In this document: positions 1-12,905 of the stretch, in pieces
Layout of the letters: every line of letters starts with the position of its first letter
How positions within the stretch are numbered: the first letter of the stretch is position 1
Assembly (NCBI RefSeq): GCF_001649575.2
Contig: NC_051430.1
Location: forward strand, 17,008,705-17,072,704
Length of the DNA: 64,000 bases
From: Kryptolebias marmoratus
Lineage: Eukaryota; Chordata; Actinopteri; Cyprinodontiformes; Rivulidae
Reading direction: 5' to 3'
Notes under the pieces: model-generated
What the model saw: only the letters and a program-made list of their open reading frames with translations
Database searches by the model: none
What the model was told of the DNA's origin: nothing
Made by a program: the position numbers and the translations under genes

Positions 1-1589
1 GAATGTTAATCGTTGTTAAACTTTGACTTTGCATACATTCTACAGAGCAGAGTTTACTGTTAAAATGTCTTTACTGAAACCATAAACACTCATTGTGGCA
101 CGTTTATTATATCCTATCTTTGGAAGATTTAAAAAAAAAACGTGTAAATCTGAAGTTCTAACAATTTATAGAGACATTCAAATCACATTCTTGTTATAAT
201 ATGTTAAGATTTTTGCTTTTCTAAAGATACAGCAAATTCTGAGGATCTATTTTAGGAAAACATCATTTTCATTTTTCTTCTCCTGGCCTCATTAACTGTA
301 CAGACAGCTCCACCTGCTGTTTAGGCTTTATTTACACATTAAATGTTGAACACTAAATGAGGCAGATTAAAGTGGAATCTGCTGCATCCATCTTTTCTGG
401 GATTCTTAAATGCATTATGGGTTTGGTTAAGTGTTAAAGGAGTTGCTTTTTCTTTGCTCCTCAAACATGGAAGAGCGTGAGAAGAACCTGAAAGTATCTT
501 CCTCGGTGAAGAGTAACAGAATGCAAACATCATTTAACCCCCTGCCATCTCTTTCTCCTTTTCGTCGCGTTTTTCTTTTTTTCTTTGAAAACGCCTTCTT
601 GTGTTTCCGCATCTGAACGTAGGGTGGTGGTCTCACCTCATTACCATTCCCGCCGTAGAGACATTATCCCTGCGGTGATACCTATGGCCCTTCAGAGACA
701 AATAAACATGGGGAAAGGAAAACAAAATAAAACAAGGCCTTTCAGACAGCAGTGATTGATGATCTTCTGAGGTCAGTGTGAAAATGGGAGGGTGTTCAGG
801 TGGAACAGCTTCATTTCTCTGTGTGCTTATTCCTGTGCATGAACAAGCAGAATGGGATTTTACCAAAGCAATCTTATCTGCAGTGATATTTGAAGTGGAC
901 CCGCAGTGGAAGGGATAAAATTGATGGCTGCTTCCCGCTGTGTTTTGGCATTCAACCCACTGCATGTCACTTATTTTCTGAAGCTGTCACTTGCCTTTTC
1001 AGATGCACATCACAAGCTTTTTTTGTTTCTTTTTTTTATTTTTCTTAAAATACTGGTCTTGTCTTGTTGGAATACTGGTTTAGTCATCCCATGCTTTAAA
1101 AAAAAATACTCTTGGTCACATAAGGAGAGACAAAAAGGTTCAGAAAATTCTGCTGTCCTTGCATTGTCCACCTCAAGTCTCCCAGCTGGAGGAATTTAGG
1201 TGCTCAAATGAAGTCAATATTGACTCAAGTCTGCAGCTTTGTCACTTCCACTGAATGGCACTGATTGTCTGTGACCTCTGACCTTCCTCGCACTTGGTTT
1301 GAATAGTCACAAACTCTAATAGGTGTGGAATTTATGTCTCTCGGCTGCTGATCCCGCCCCTGTACGTGACTGGATTGCTCTACAGCTAAAAGGTGATGGC
1401 GGGATGTAGCAGAGTGACTGATATATGAGCTTTGGATGTATGTTCTACAACAAACATCAAGGACCTTCCTGACACCAAACCCATCAAGAAAAAGTGACAG
1501 ATCTGTGTGATGGTGACATCCTGTATGGATGAATAAGGCAGCGTATAATGCATTTAAACAAAAGTGATTCTTATAAAAAATTAAAGGTT
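1..1589. other. Hapln1 distal 5' flank, no gene seen
   Basis: Only short chance ORFs. A non-repetitive, GC-richer stretch at about 1330-1500 could be regulatory, without further support. Confidence 0.5.
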
Positions 1590-1900
1590 TACCATTTCTT
1601 TGATCCCAGAGTTTTAGACTAAGATCATCTTAATTTGAGAAATGACTATATTGTTGCCATTTTAGTCAAACCTGGAACGTAACGTTAGCACAATCTCATG
1701 TGATGTCACTCTCAGTTTGAGTGATGAACGACTCTTAGTCACAACCACATCTAATTTTAGCTCAATATCTGTAAAACTGACTGAGTTGTATCCACTTTTG
1801 TGTTGGCTAAAGTTGATTAGCTGTTTCATTAAAATCCATTAAAGTGTTCAATAGATGTTTAGCTAACAGACAGACAGAGTTGAGTCTAGATAGGTAATGG
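1590..1900 (+). repeat. Dispersed repeat family R1, copy A
   Basis: It shares CCCAGAGTTTTAGACTAAGATC with 6985-7545, and TTTTAGCTCAATATCTGTAAAACT with copies B, C and D. Unclassified: no ORF and no clear terminal repeats. Confidence 0.7.
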
Positions 1901-2079
1901 CTAAATTGTAAATTTAGCAATTTGTTAACACTCAAAATGTGTGTTGGGAATAAGTCTCAGCTACTACCACACCAAGATTTATTATTATTAGATACAGCCA
2001 TTTTTGTGTTTGTTTTCTTCAGATGGCGATGGAGGCCATCTTCAATCAGTTTGAGGTATTCATTCCATCATTACGGTCC

Positions 2080-2260
2080 ACAAGTTTCATTGGAATTTGT
2101 TCAGTGGTTCATGAGATATTCTGGTAAAAGTCAGACACACACCACATGCACACACACACAGATATGGGCAAAAACATCATCAGTGTGGAAAACATCATCC
2201 GCCTTGGTAGCTGGCAATAACCGTTAGTGTTGTTTATGTTGGATTTCCTAAAATAAACTT
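2080..2260 (+). repeat. Dispersed repeat family R1, tail fragment
   Basis: GGTTCATGAGATATTCTGGTAA followed by an AC-rich stretch and GGGCAAAAACATCATC matches the tail of copies B and D (TTCATGAGATATCTTGCTAA and GGGGTAAAACATT). Confidence 0.6.
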
Positions 2261-2713
2261 CTAAAAACACAACCAACATCATTTCACAAACACAGGTCTT
2301 TGATCTCATTAGGATTCTTGGCATAGATTAAAATGGTTTATTTATTAGGCGTAATTAAGTGCCATTCGCCTCCCTCCCCTCCACCAATCATAATTATTTC
2401 TAATTGTTGCACACCACTTTCCCTAAGCAAAGCAGCCAAGTTCAAAATGTTTGTGCGACTTTTGACCTTTGAGCAAGCAGCAACAGAATGGTCCCTTTCT
2501 TTGGAACCATTCCACATTGTACCCCTGGGCTTTGGCCTCTGATCTGCTACCTCCGGCAACGACAGATTTAAATATGTGCAGGAGCAAACATTTGTGTGGG
2601 AACCAAAAACTCAGTGGATGGTGAAGCACATGTTTAAAGTATTAGTAACACTAGAACTCCTTGTCATCTATTTCTTTGCCCTGAGCAGTTCTCGAAACAA
2701 GCCAGGAAGCAAA

Positions 2714-3307
2714 TACAACCCCGGCTGAGAAAAGTTGGGGCATCGTATAAAGTTTAAATAAAAACAGAATGCAGTGGTTACCAACTCTAATAAACTCATA
2801 ATTATTCACAATGGAACATAAAAGAACATATCAAATGTTTAAACTGAGACATTGTACACATTTTCAGACAAAATAAGGCCCACAGAAAACGAATGCATTT
2901 CTGGATAGTGTTTGCAGACTCCTCCTTCTTTGCATGATAGAGCTTTAACCCGCAGTTCCTGAGCCATGCAGTGACATCTATAACAGAATCAGACCTGTTC
3001 TTAATGCAGGGCTGCCTGAACTTTCAGTCTTGTCCTTTGAGCTCAGAGATTACTCCAGATTTTTTAAATCTTTAAATTATATCATGAACTGTAGATAATG
3101 AAATATGCAAAGCCTTCACAATTTTCCACTGAGGAGCATTCTTCTGAAATTGTTCCAATATTTCTAGATGCAGATTTTTTGCGCACCGCTGAACCTCTGC
3201 CCATCTTTACTTCTGAGAGATTCAAATCATTCCATTATGTTTTTTCTTGAAATTTTGGACAGCTTTCCCATTTTTTTTATTTTTTATTTTTTGCAATTAG
3301 GGTTGTA
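2714..3307. mobile_element. Non-autonomous DNA transposon (abundant teleost MITE-like element)
   Basis: About 594 bp bounded by inverted ends: TACAACCCCGG at 2714 and GGGTTGTA ending at 3307. Internal stretches (AATAAAAACAGAATGCA near 2759, CCTCTGCCCATCTTTACTTC near 3195) are those of a very common teleost interspersed repeat. It has no coding capacity. The target duplication is not clear. Confidence 0.7.
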
Positions 3308-4929
3308 TTTCACAGTTAATTAACAGTTATGTGTGCATAGTCCCATAGCTTTGATCACATAGTAAAATGTGTAATTCATTTGTCATGTATGTATGGTAAA
3401 GATATACTGAAATTATGTAAAAATCACACAGTTTTATATTCGTGAGGCAGATAGAATGGATCTGTTTCTGCTGCTTTTTTGTTTTATTTCTCTCATGTTC
3501 ACTCCCTTTTTCTGTCAGAAGTTTTATATATTTTAGTGCAAGGGATTATTGTGATCTTTGATGATAGCTGTGTTCCCCACTGACTGCAATCTTTGGACAG
3601 AAAACAAGAAAGTGCTGCTTAGTGGACCTGTCAACAAACAGAAGCCCGACCAAAGCTAATCCTTGTGAGAATTCACTCAAAATAAAGATACTGCTGTTGC
3701 TGTCCTTCTATCGGAGACTCCTGCTGTGTTTTCACTTGTCTCTCTCCTTCTTTCTCCCAAATCCACTGGGAGAGAGAAGTGGAGGAGCAAAGGGCAAAGA
3801 TAAATGACAAGAGCTTTTTGAGATCCCTTCCTAAACTAACATACCAGATGTGGTTTCTATCTTTTTTTTCACAGAGAGATCATTTCGCCTCGTGAAGCTT
3901 TTTTTTTTTTTTTTTTTTTCAGAAAACTCTGGAGCTCTATAATACGTGTAAGTTCTCCAAACCCGGAGCCCATCATCGGGTGCACACGTGGGAAATCAAA
4001 TGCTGCCATTCATTCTGCCGCCCGCTTCCTTCCTCCGTTTGAAAAATGTGCGCAGGAACCTCTCAACAGTGTGAAATTACTCCCCTGGGTGGGCAGAAAA
4101 AAAGGCAGTCAGGCAAAGAATGTCACCTGGATTCCTCTCAGTGTCCCCTCATTTGTCATGACTCTGCTGCTCAGCTCAGGCACAGCCTACAGAAATGTCA
4201 TTTCTTTTTTTTTCTTTTTTTCTTTCTTTTTTGTGGGGCACCATAAACTCATGTTGCTGAACCTTTTTTTTTTTTTTTTTAAAAAAAATTTTTTTCTTTG
4301 AGGTTTTGCTTTTCCAATGATTTTCTTGCTTCTTTTAACACAGTTTCTGAAAGCAGCTCTCTGCTCAACTCAAAGCACTTACTCCAACAGTGGTGCTTTT
4401 TTAACATGTCATGGTTAGTTTTGCCTCTTTCTGAAGCCAAAGAGTATCATAATTGGCGTGCATAGTGTTGCCTTGCTGTGTTATCTTTTATAAAACCTTG
4501 CAAAGTGAAAAATAAAAAGTCAACATTTGAATGCCTAAATGGGGAAAAACACAAAAACAGTTATTTTTGTGGCAGACAGTCTGATTGCTTTGAATGTCAC
4601 ATTATGCCTCGGGAGTGTGAAGAGGGGTTATTATAGCCACAGAGGAAGCAGAGGAGGGGTCTCGTTTGAACTCTGTGCATTTGTTTTGAAGTTTGCTTCC
4701 AATTATCACGACTAAGGCACTTCCTCGGGGAACCATTTGGTATTTAATGTGAACATGTCACACACGCTTTCAAAGCTGGTGCTCATTTGTCCTGCGCACC
4801 GTTTTCTTATGTCGCCTGTCTGACTTGTGTTCATGTGCTCTTCATCTGCTTGTAGCAATTAACTGTAACCAGACTAGAACACAAAACTTCAATTTGACAT
4901 ACATAGCTGCTGTATTTAGAGATTTGAAA
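3308..4929. other. Noncoding flank, T-rich runs
   Basis: Long T runs at about 3900-3920 and 4263-4280. About 4610-4830 is non-repetitive with ordered motifs and could be a conserved element. No gene seen. Confidence 0.5.
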
Positions 4930-5165
4930 CAAGGATTTTGGCCTCGTTGCTGAACTTTAAATGCAGTGTGAACAACTGAGTGAACAGGTTTGCTGAAGAA
5001 GCTGAAAATGAGTTGTTAATGCTAAAAGAAGCAGAACCCTAAAAGTTAAAAAGAGAAAAATGCTAGCTAAAAGCTGAAAAGAACCATAACAAGACAAAAA
5101 TAGAGCATTATGCTGAAGTTAAAAGTTACAGAACCCAAATGTCATAACTTGAATGCCCTGAATGA
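4930..5165. repeat. Candidate dispersed repeat (GCTAAAAG-rich)
   Basis: GAGTTGTTAATGCTAAAAGAAG with several GCTAAAAG and GTTAAAAG words. The same words occur at 63605-63650 in the retroelement 3' UTR (GAGTTGTTAAAGCTAAAAGA), so the two may be related. Confidence 0.4.
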
Positions 5166-5559
5166 GCTAAATATTTTGACATTTAAATGGTTAAATTAGC
5201 CCAGAGTTTGCAGAAGCAGTTATACAGCAAAAAAGAATGGAGAAAAGGCAACAAATAAAGATGTAATGTGGTTCAGAGGACTTCATTTTAGAGTTTTTTT
5301 GGGTTCTGACATTACCATTTACACATGAGTGTGCTTTCTGCATAAGTGTTGAGGTAATTAAGTGAGTTTCTTTCACTGTTTCTGTAATTTATTAGCACAA
5401 GAGAGAATTTAACCTTGAACTGGTTTCATTGTGGATTCACCAGGGTTTTTAAGTTTAAATGAACAAGGTCTGAGACGCAAATCATAACAACACTGAACAA
5501 GATACCACAGCAAATTAAAAAAGAACATGTCAGAAAGTATGAAAAAAGGTAAAAATATT

Positions 5560-5950
5560 TCAAAATTGAAGGCCTAGCATTCCTCAAGGAATGCAGACCA
5601 CTTTCACAACAGCGTTTTAGACTAGGATTCTTTTATGTTGAAAAATGATGACGTTGTAACTGTGTTGGTCAAACCTTAAAAATAACGTCATGAACAATCT
5701 CATGCTATATTGTGAGATGTCATGCTCAGAGTATGTGTTGTGAATGATTCTCGGTTAATACCACTTCAGATTTTAGCTCAATATTTGTGAAACCGAATAA
5801 GTTAACCAGTTGTACAAGTCTATTATATGAATACTTTCTTATAAACACTGGTTCATAAGATATTTTGCTATCACAACAGACAAATGCACACAGAGGTAAA
5901 AACATTCTGACCTTTTGCCTTTCGAGGCAGGTGTTAAAAAGCTTTGCAGA
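5560..5950 (+). repeat. Dispersed repeat family R1, copy B
   Basis: It starts with a short palindrome GCATTCC-tcaa-GGAATGC (5577-5594), also present in copy C, and ends with TTCATAAGATATTTTGCTA and GAGGTAAAAACATTC. The middle shares the TTTTAGCTCAATATTTGT block. Confidence 0.7.
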
Positions 5951-6984
5951 AGTGTAGTATCAAATTAACAGTAATCCCAGTAATAGTAACATCTGTGTGT
6001 GCAAGTGCATCGAAGGCAACCATATGCTAAAGCATAAATCTGTCTTCATTTTTTGTTTTTGTGCACCAGTTTGAATGTCTGTTACTTTCTCACACGCCTG
6101 TGCAGTCACGAAGTTTGCTGAGACTTCTGTGGGTGTTTTCTGTTGGCTGTCGCTCCAGCGATCCATCTTGTCTCTTAGCCCAGCTGCTGATCGGCCACAA
6201 GTTACATGGGGAATTTGCTCAAGGAATAACACCAGCATTTAGCCGAGAAACTGACTCAAAGTTAGCAGTTTTCAATTGTGAAACCCAAGAGACATCCATT
6301 TGTTGAGTGTGGCGTGAAAGATTTGATTTGTTTCATCAGTTTATCAAAAAGTTATAATCACTTTTGGTTCCAACGTTCAAAAAAAAGTGTCAAAATCTGA
6401 GGTTGTCTTTCATGATAAAAGAAAGGAACAACTATCATAAATGTGGGTTTGGTTTGGTAGGATAAGGGAAAAAATGTTAAAAACTTAACCAAGACAACAA
6501 AAAAATATGTTAAATCTAGTTTACTTGAAATGCAGAACATGATGTCCATTTTTTCACATAAATCCAGTAAACGGAGGCAGAGACAGAACCAGCAAATCAA
6601 AAAATTGGCTGTTTGACAAATAAAGCACAATTTCTTCCCCACTGCAAGCCTTAAGGGTTATTGGCCTGTGAAGACTGTAATATACAGCACGGGGCACATA
6701 TCTTCCTGTGACAGAACTGCAGGCGTGGTGACGTTATAGACAGATTTTTGCACCCCAGGAACTGTAAAAATGTCACTAATGCATTTTATCACCATGCAAA
6801 GGGAATAACACTATCCAGTTTTTATGCACTAAAATGACACTCTGTTGCTTTATGGATTCTTCTGCTCATTCCTGTCTATAAATACTCTTCTTTATTCCAT
6901 TTAATTATTCATTGACAAAAACGATCCAGTCAAGGAAATGTGGCTGGCTATGTAATAGCGGGATTAATTAGTTTAATATCTTAT

Positions 6985-7545
6985 AAAATTAAAGCCCTAG
7001 CATTCCTTGGGGGAATGCATATCACACACCACCTTTCATCCCAGAGTTTTAGACTAAGATCTTGTGTTAAAAAATAACAGTGTTATATCCATTTTTGTCA
7101 AACAAACTAAAGATAACATTAAATAACATTATGCTCAACCTTGTGTGATATTGCAATATCTTGTGTGGTCTCACAAGATCTGTTAGCACTTGGAGTATGT
7201 ATTGTATGACTGTTAGCTACGACCACACAAAACTTTAGCTCAACGTCTGTCAAATTCACTGAGGTACAGCTATTTATGTGTAGGCCAAGGTCAATTGGCT
7301 GTGGCAACAATTTAGTTTCTGGGTTTATATAAAATAAGATATTTTGCTGACAGTCAAATAGGGTGGACTCCAAGGTTAAAAGCAAAAAATGCCACAGAGT
7401 TTGTTGAGCACAAGGCATGTGTCGGGGACAATACTCAACTATCAATACACCAAATTTCAGCTCAATATCTGTAAAACTGGCTCTGAGTTATCACTTGAAC
7501 ACACAGGCACAGACACAAACAAACCTCTGGCGGCGGGTGATAATA
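6985..7545 (+). repeat. Dispersed repeat family R1, copy C (compound)
   Basis: The palindrome GCATTCC-ttggg-GGAATGC lies near 7010, followed by the CCAGAGTTTTAGACTAAGATC block. The CTCAATATCTGTAAAACT block occurs twice in variant form (about 7236 and 7459), so two copies may be nested or joined. Confidence 0.7.
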
Positions 7546-10500
7546 ATACTTGAGCTGTGCTGGACTATGCAACGTGTCTTTACAAGATGTGCCTAGCTTT
7601 TCATCATTATTCCTCAGTTGTGACTATTTCTTCAGTGTACAAGGGGTCATTGAGTTCAGTGGTGATTTTCCTAATGATTTTCATTGCTTCGCGTACATAA
7701 TATTACACCTCCTACACTGTGCCATTTTGTCAACAGCATCTTGTGAGGATGTACTTCGACAGTGAGGTTCCAGCATAACCCATGGGTTAATGTTAGTTTA
7801 ACAACATCACATATTATTTGGTTGCTGCGGAGTCACGAATACCTTTGCAATAATGACTGCGTGTATTAAGAGTTAATGTCAATAAAACAACACTCATATA
7901 GTCAGACTTCTGTTGGTGAATAAGTCAACACTGAACTTGGAGTCGTGATACACATGTTGACCCGGCTGCCTGAGAACATTTTGAAAGCGACCGTATATAC
8001 GTTAGTGATGCAAAATAAATTATTCATAAGGACATTTCACAACTGAGCTTCTGCAATATGTATGAGAAAAACCCCCATGAGAACAACAGGAAGGATTTAC
8101 AGCACATTTTTTAGTGTGTGTCATTTTGCTATAGCAGCTATACTGCACAATCAGAGCAGATTTACTACTGAAGTGGGGAAGAGTTACACACTATTAGTAT
8201 TTGTGACAAAAAAAAAGTTTATTAAGTCATATGACAACATTAGTAAAGGTATAAATATTAAATTTAGAAGCTTTCTTTTTGTTTTTCTCTGAATCTTTAA
8301 GTGAGTTTTAAATGTTGTTTTCCTACCTGTTTCAGGTTATTTCGGAGGTCTGATTTTCTAGGCCAAAAACACACACAGGGTTGGGTGATCTGTCTAAACC
8401 CAAAGGTCTGCATGCAAGATTAAACATAATTTAGGAAAGCTCCTGCACTCCCTGTGGCTCAGAACCATGATACATTTGTTATTTTTTCCTGTCTTGCTGG
8501 AGGAGAATAAAACAATATTTCAATACTTTTATCACTGAAGTGGTCCAAATAAAAAATATTTGGCAAACAAACCACCGTCTGGTATTCAGCTATTTCCTCA
8601 GGAATTTGTATTAAACCAAATCCTGTTGCACGCTGCCTGTAGGCTGTCATTAAATGGGCATTATGTGAACCAGTTTCCTTTCGATGAATGAAAACATTTT
8701 TGTGAAGCGTTCAGTGCCCCTGCTGTTGTCACACCATCAGTGAAGTGCATTTAAAGTACTGAAAGATGAAAATTTTTCATGTTTCTACCTCCAGCACAGT
8801 TTCCAACATGCTAATGAGTTAGTAAAGGTAGGAAAACAAGCAGAGCATTGAGAAAACCATAATAAATACCATCTATGAGAGAAGCCAAACGATATTTAAT
8901 GAGTCTGTCATTAATTTTGTCTAGTTACATTATTGTTAGCAAAGAGAAGCAATGAGCTAGTTTGAATGGTGCAAGATTGAATTTGCGAGAAGACCTTAAA
9001 ACCACTGGAGAGGGCTCACAACATGATAATTAATTAGTACAAAATATTCATTTTGTAGCTCTTAATCCTGCCACTTTGTAAAAGCTTATCAGATAAAGAT
9101 CTCCAGGGAGCTATATCAAAAGAACTATCTTGTATGTTACTTTCAGCAGCTCTGTGATTTAAGGAACATGTGGGACCCGGCAGAAATTAAGTGGTACCAA
9201 ATGTGTTGCTCCTCAGCCTTTGGATAACAATGGATCAGTGTTGAGGAGAATCATTTGCGGAAGTGCAGCGAAGAGCCTTTTTTTCCCCCTTAAGCCAATA
9301 AATCCTGAAATTCAAAAAGGCATAAAAAACATCCAAAGAGGCCTGTCCATCATCAGTGACTACCAGCTGCCTTTTTAAACAACTGAAAACAAATGCAAGA
9401 TGGCTATCATGCAGATAACGATTTAACACTGAGCTTGTTTTGTTTCATGCTATAATCTATTTCAGATTTGGTACATCAAACTGAAGGCATCCAACTGTGG
9501 CCATTTGTCATGCTAAATCACTTGCATTTAATGGGCATTTCCATTTGCATACATTTTAAAAAATGTTCTGAAGAAGAAACTCTTTACCCATATGTTTCAC
9601 CTAATCTGGGTCTCACATCACAGCTCTGTGGTGGTAGGAGGGTTTGGACAATGGGCTACGTGATACCACAGAGGTCTGTTGATATCTGCTTGTTACCCAA
9701 ACTAAATCTGAGCTCTCCTTTAAAGGAAGCAGCTCATGTTAAGAAAATAAAAAATTTTAAAAAGACCCAGAAAAACCTGACATAACTGGCCTCAGCCTGC
9801 ATGGAATCACTTTGATGCTGCAGATGGGATAGTGTGACACAAGTTCTTCTTTTACCTGCTGTGAAAACAAGTATCGCTTCTTACTCAGCAGTAGATGTTA
9901 AATCACTTAAAACATCCATGAGGTGAACCTCCGAACTCACTTTTTAACTCAGTCAAATTTGAGAAGGAAAAAAAATATTTCCCACACTTTTGTTATAGAA
10001 ATCCTTTGACTAGATTTGTCATTGCTTTGTCTTGTAACAGTGAGAAACTTTGAGTAACACTGATTGCTACCACCATCTCTATGAGGACACCCACGTGTTG
10101 CCCGCTTTGTTGTCCACAGAGTGATTACATCACATAAAGGGTGAAATTGCAAACCACAAACCAGAAAACCAAATTGCCATCTCATCTTGTATCTGCAAAA
10201 GTCAGGTGTGAACAGATGGGAAAACAATAAAAAACAATATCTGAAATTAGAGGGTGTTGTCAAACTCCAGTCTCTTAAAAAGCATCCTTTAGGTGGACTA
10301 GAAAGTATTAATACAATGTTGCAATGGCTGTAGCTATCTGTTTCCATACCCCCGATGGCATTTCATGTATTAGGACAGCATATTAAAATAATTATGCCAT
10401 ACTTATGTGGGTTTTTTTGGTAAATGCATTGTGCACAAGTCCAAAAAAAATTAATGTTAGGTTTTCTGGTGATACTAAACTGATCGTAGGAGGGAACGCT

Positions 10501-11171
10501 TTTATGTCTTTTTATTTTATGATCCTATTATCTGTCCTTGTGAGATATACTGAATACAGATTTCAACCACTAAAGTGGTGGTAAAAAGTCTTTGTGAAGT
10601 TGTAAACTCATTGTTACCAGATGGCAAAACCAGACGCTGATATCTTGAATTTCTTTGTTCTCTCGGGGGTTTATTCACCTGTACGAGATCTTCAACAATC
10701 TGCTTAACATCAAGCCGAGACAGATTTTCCACATCAACATGTTTTCGTCACATTACTGGATACTGGTGGGAAGAACAGAGGCAAAGACTGGAAACAGATT
10801 GATGTTCAGTAGCCAGTTTTATTACCCCGATGGAGGGAATCAGTGTGTGAAACGGTGTGCAACGCCGCCCTGTCTTCGGGAACTATGTTCTGTAAATTGA
10901 AAGCCTTAAATGAGAGAGGAATTGTTAAAATGAAGGATTCTGCTTTCTTTCTGAGGTTAACTTTTGTCATTGCTCTTGGTGGGAATCTTAACCTGTTCTA
11001 AAAGATTCCATCATTTTATAGATGACTTGGATGCAGATTGGTGTTTTTTTTTTGGTTTTGGTATGTGTTGTGATACAAGACTAAAAGTCTGGCAATTTAT
11101 TCTCAACCTCTATCTTTACTGTTACACACAAACACACAAAAAAAATTGTAAAATACGGCATTCTGTTGGGG
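7546..11171. other. Noncoding flank
   Basis: No coding exon is recognised. A segment at about 8850-9130 with TAATTAATTAG and ATATTTAATGAG is rich in homeodomain-like sites and free of known repeats. Otherwise nothing distinctive. Confidence 0.5.
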
Positions 11172-11470
11172 CTGTAGGACTTCAGAGAGGGACAGAAAAG
11201 GACTGAACAAACTGGTCAGGAGGGATGGCTGGGTCCTGGACTGCTCTCTGAACCCCATCAGGGAGGTGGATGAGAGGAGCATGCCGACCAAATTTAAATC
11301 TACTTTGGAGAACTCCCATGGAACGATGCTGTGAGGGCTTTAATAGCTCCTTCAGTGGCAGCCTGCTGCATCCACCATGCAGGGCAGAACAGCTTTCATC
11401 CTATCTGCAGTGAGGCTTTACAACCAAACTGTGTAAACCTTCTCTAAACGGCATTAACTGTGCAATACAT
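11172..11470 (+). pseudogene. Degenerate LINE reverse-transcriptase ORF 3' fragment
   Basis: Readable pieces LNKLVRRDGWVLDC, NPIREVDERSM, SSFSGSLLHPPCR and, in another frame, AVRLYN resemble the C-terminal end of a fish LINE ORF2. Stops and frameshifts separate them. An AT-rich tail with G and T runs follows to about 11640 and may be the 3' UTR of the same element. Confidence 0.7.
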
Positions 11471-12589
11471 GTGGATGTGCAATGTATAAATATACTAAAT
11501 ATGACACTGTATATATAGATTTACCATATTTTTATGCTGTTTTGTTTTATTGTATTTTTTGGTCTCAACTTGTACAATTCACTGTATTTTTTGGGGGGAG
11601 GGGTTTCTGTCACCAGGTAAATTTCCCCATATAATTCTTTTAAAAGTGTCTAATTCTGGTGACAGGCATCACCATTATTCTTAAAGTAATTGGTTCATTT
11701 GAATGGTTTTAATTGTGTTTGTTCATTTCTTTTTCTCTCTTCCTGAGAGGCAGTTGTAGGCAACCTGAGCTCACTCTCAAGTTGCTGAGTGGGCCAGGAG
11801 CCCTTTAGGTTAGTTTCCAGATTATAAATGACAATAAATACTACTACATGATCATTCATGTTGTTGTGTTCTGTTTTTAAATAAATTAGGACATTTGTAT
11901 ACAGTGACATCAAATATACAGTAGCTTAAATTAATGGGTTTTGGGCAGGGTTTAGGGTCTTTTATGTCAGTTTTAATTTAATTCCATTTTTTAGATATTC
12001 ATTTGTCTGAGATTAAAAATACTGCTGCATAAACAAAAAAAAAAAAAAAAAACATTTTTTTCTTTCTCTGTGTGCTTTTTTCTCATGGAAGCACCTGGAG
12101 CCAGTGTTGGTTTAAGCAAAGCCTTGGATATCTTTAATGTTTTTTTAGCAATATTAAAGAAAACACAAAAGTGTCTCAGAGATCTTACATAAAGCGTACG
12201 TCTGATTCGAATCAGATGCTAGCCGAGGGTCTGACAGTCACAAATTTCCAGCACCTTCAGTTCTATTCTTTGTTTACAAGGATTATTCAGATTCTTTAAA
12301 TCATTTTCTAATAATTCATATGAAAGATGATGAGAAGGCAGAAAATTTTGTTTCATGTCTATCACACACTAATGATTTGAGAAAATTTGAGAACCATTCC
12401 TTGAGTTTTTGAAAATACCAACCTTCATATTTAATTAATGTTAACCAAGATTAGTTTAATTATCCAAATAATACTGCAATATATTTGAATTTTAAAGTGT
12501 TTACATCAGTACAGTGAGTGTTTGTGTTTCACTTTAGTTCAGTTTATCCACCAGTGTATTTATGTAACCCTCATCAATCCAATCATCTT

Positions 12590-12905
12590 TACCCGCTTTT
12601 CCCTCCATGATTGCAGGGGAAGCTGGTGCTTATGTCCAGCAGTCACTGTGCGAGAGGCGGGGGACACTCTGGACAGGTTGCAAGTCCATCACAGGGACAC
12701 GTAAAGACAAATGAGACAAACAACCATTCACTCTCTCAACCATTCACTCAAAGACTTTAGAGTTACCAGTTAACTTAACGTTCATGTTTTTGGTCTGTGT
12801 GAGGAAACCGGAAAACCAACGTTTGCAAGAGGAGAACATCCAAACTCCACACAGAAACACCCGAGGCAGGAAACAGTCCCACAACCTTCTTGCTGTTAGA
12901 GCTTG
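12590..12905 (+). repeat. Widespread teleost interspersed repeat, near full length
   Basis: The motifs GGGGAAGCTGGTGC, CCAGCAGTCACTG, GGACAGGTTGCAAGTCCATC and GAGGAGAACATCCAAACTCC in this order are characteristic of a repeat present in thousands of copies in teleosts. Decayed and noncoding. A shorter copy lies at 17487-17585. Confidence 0.7.
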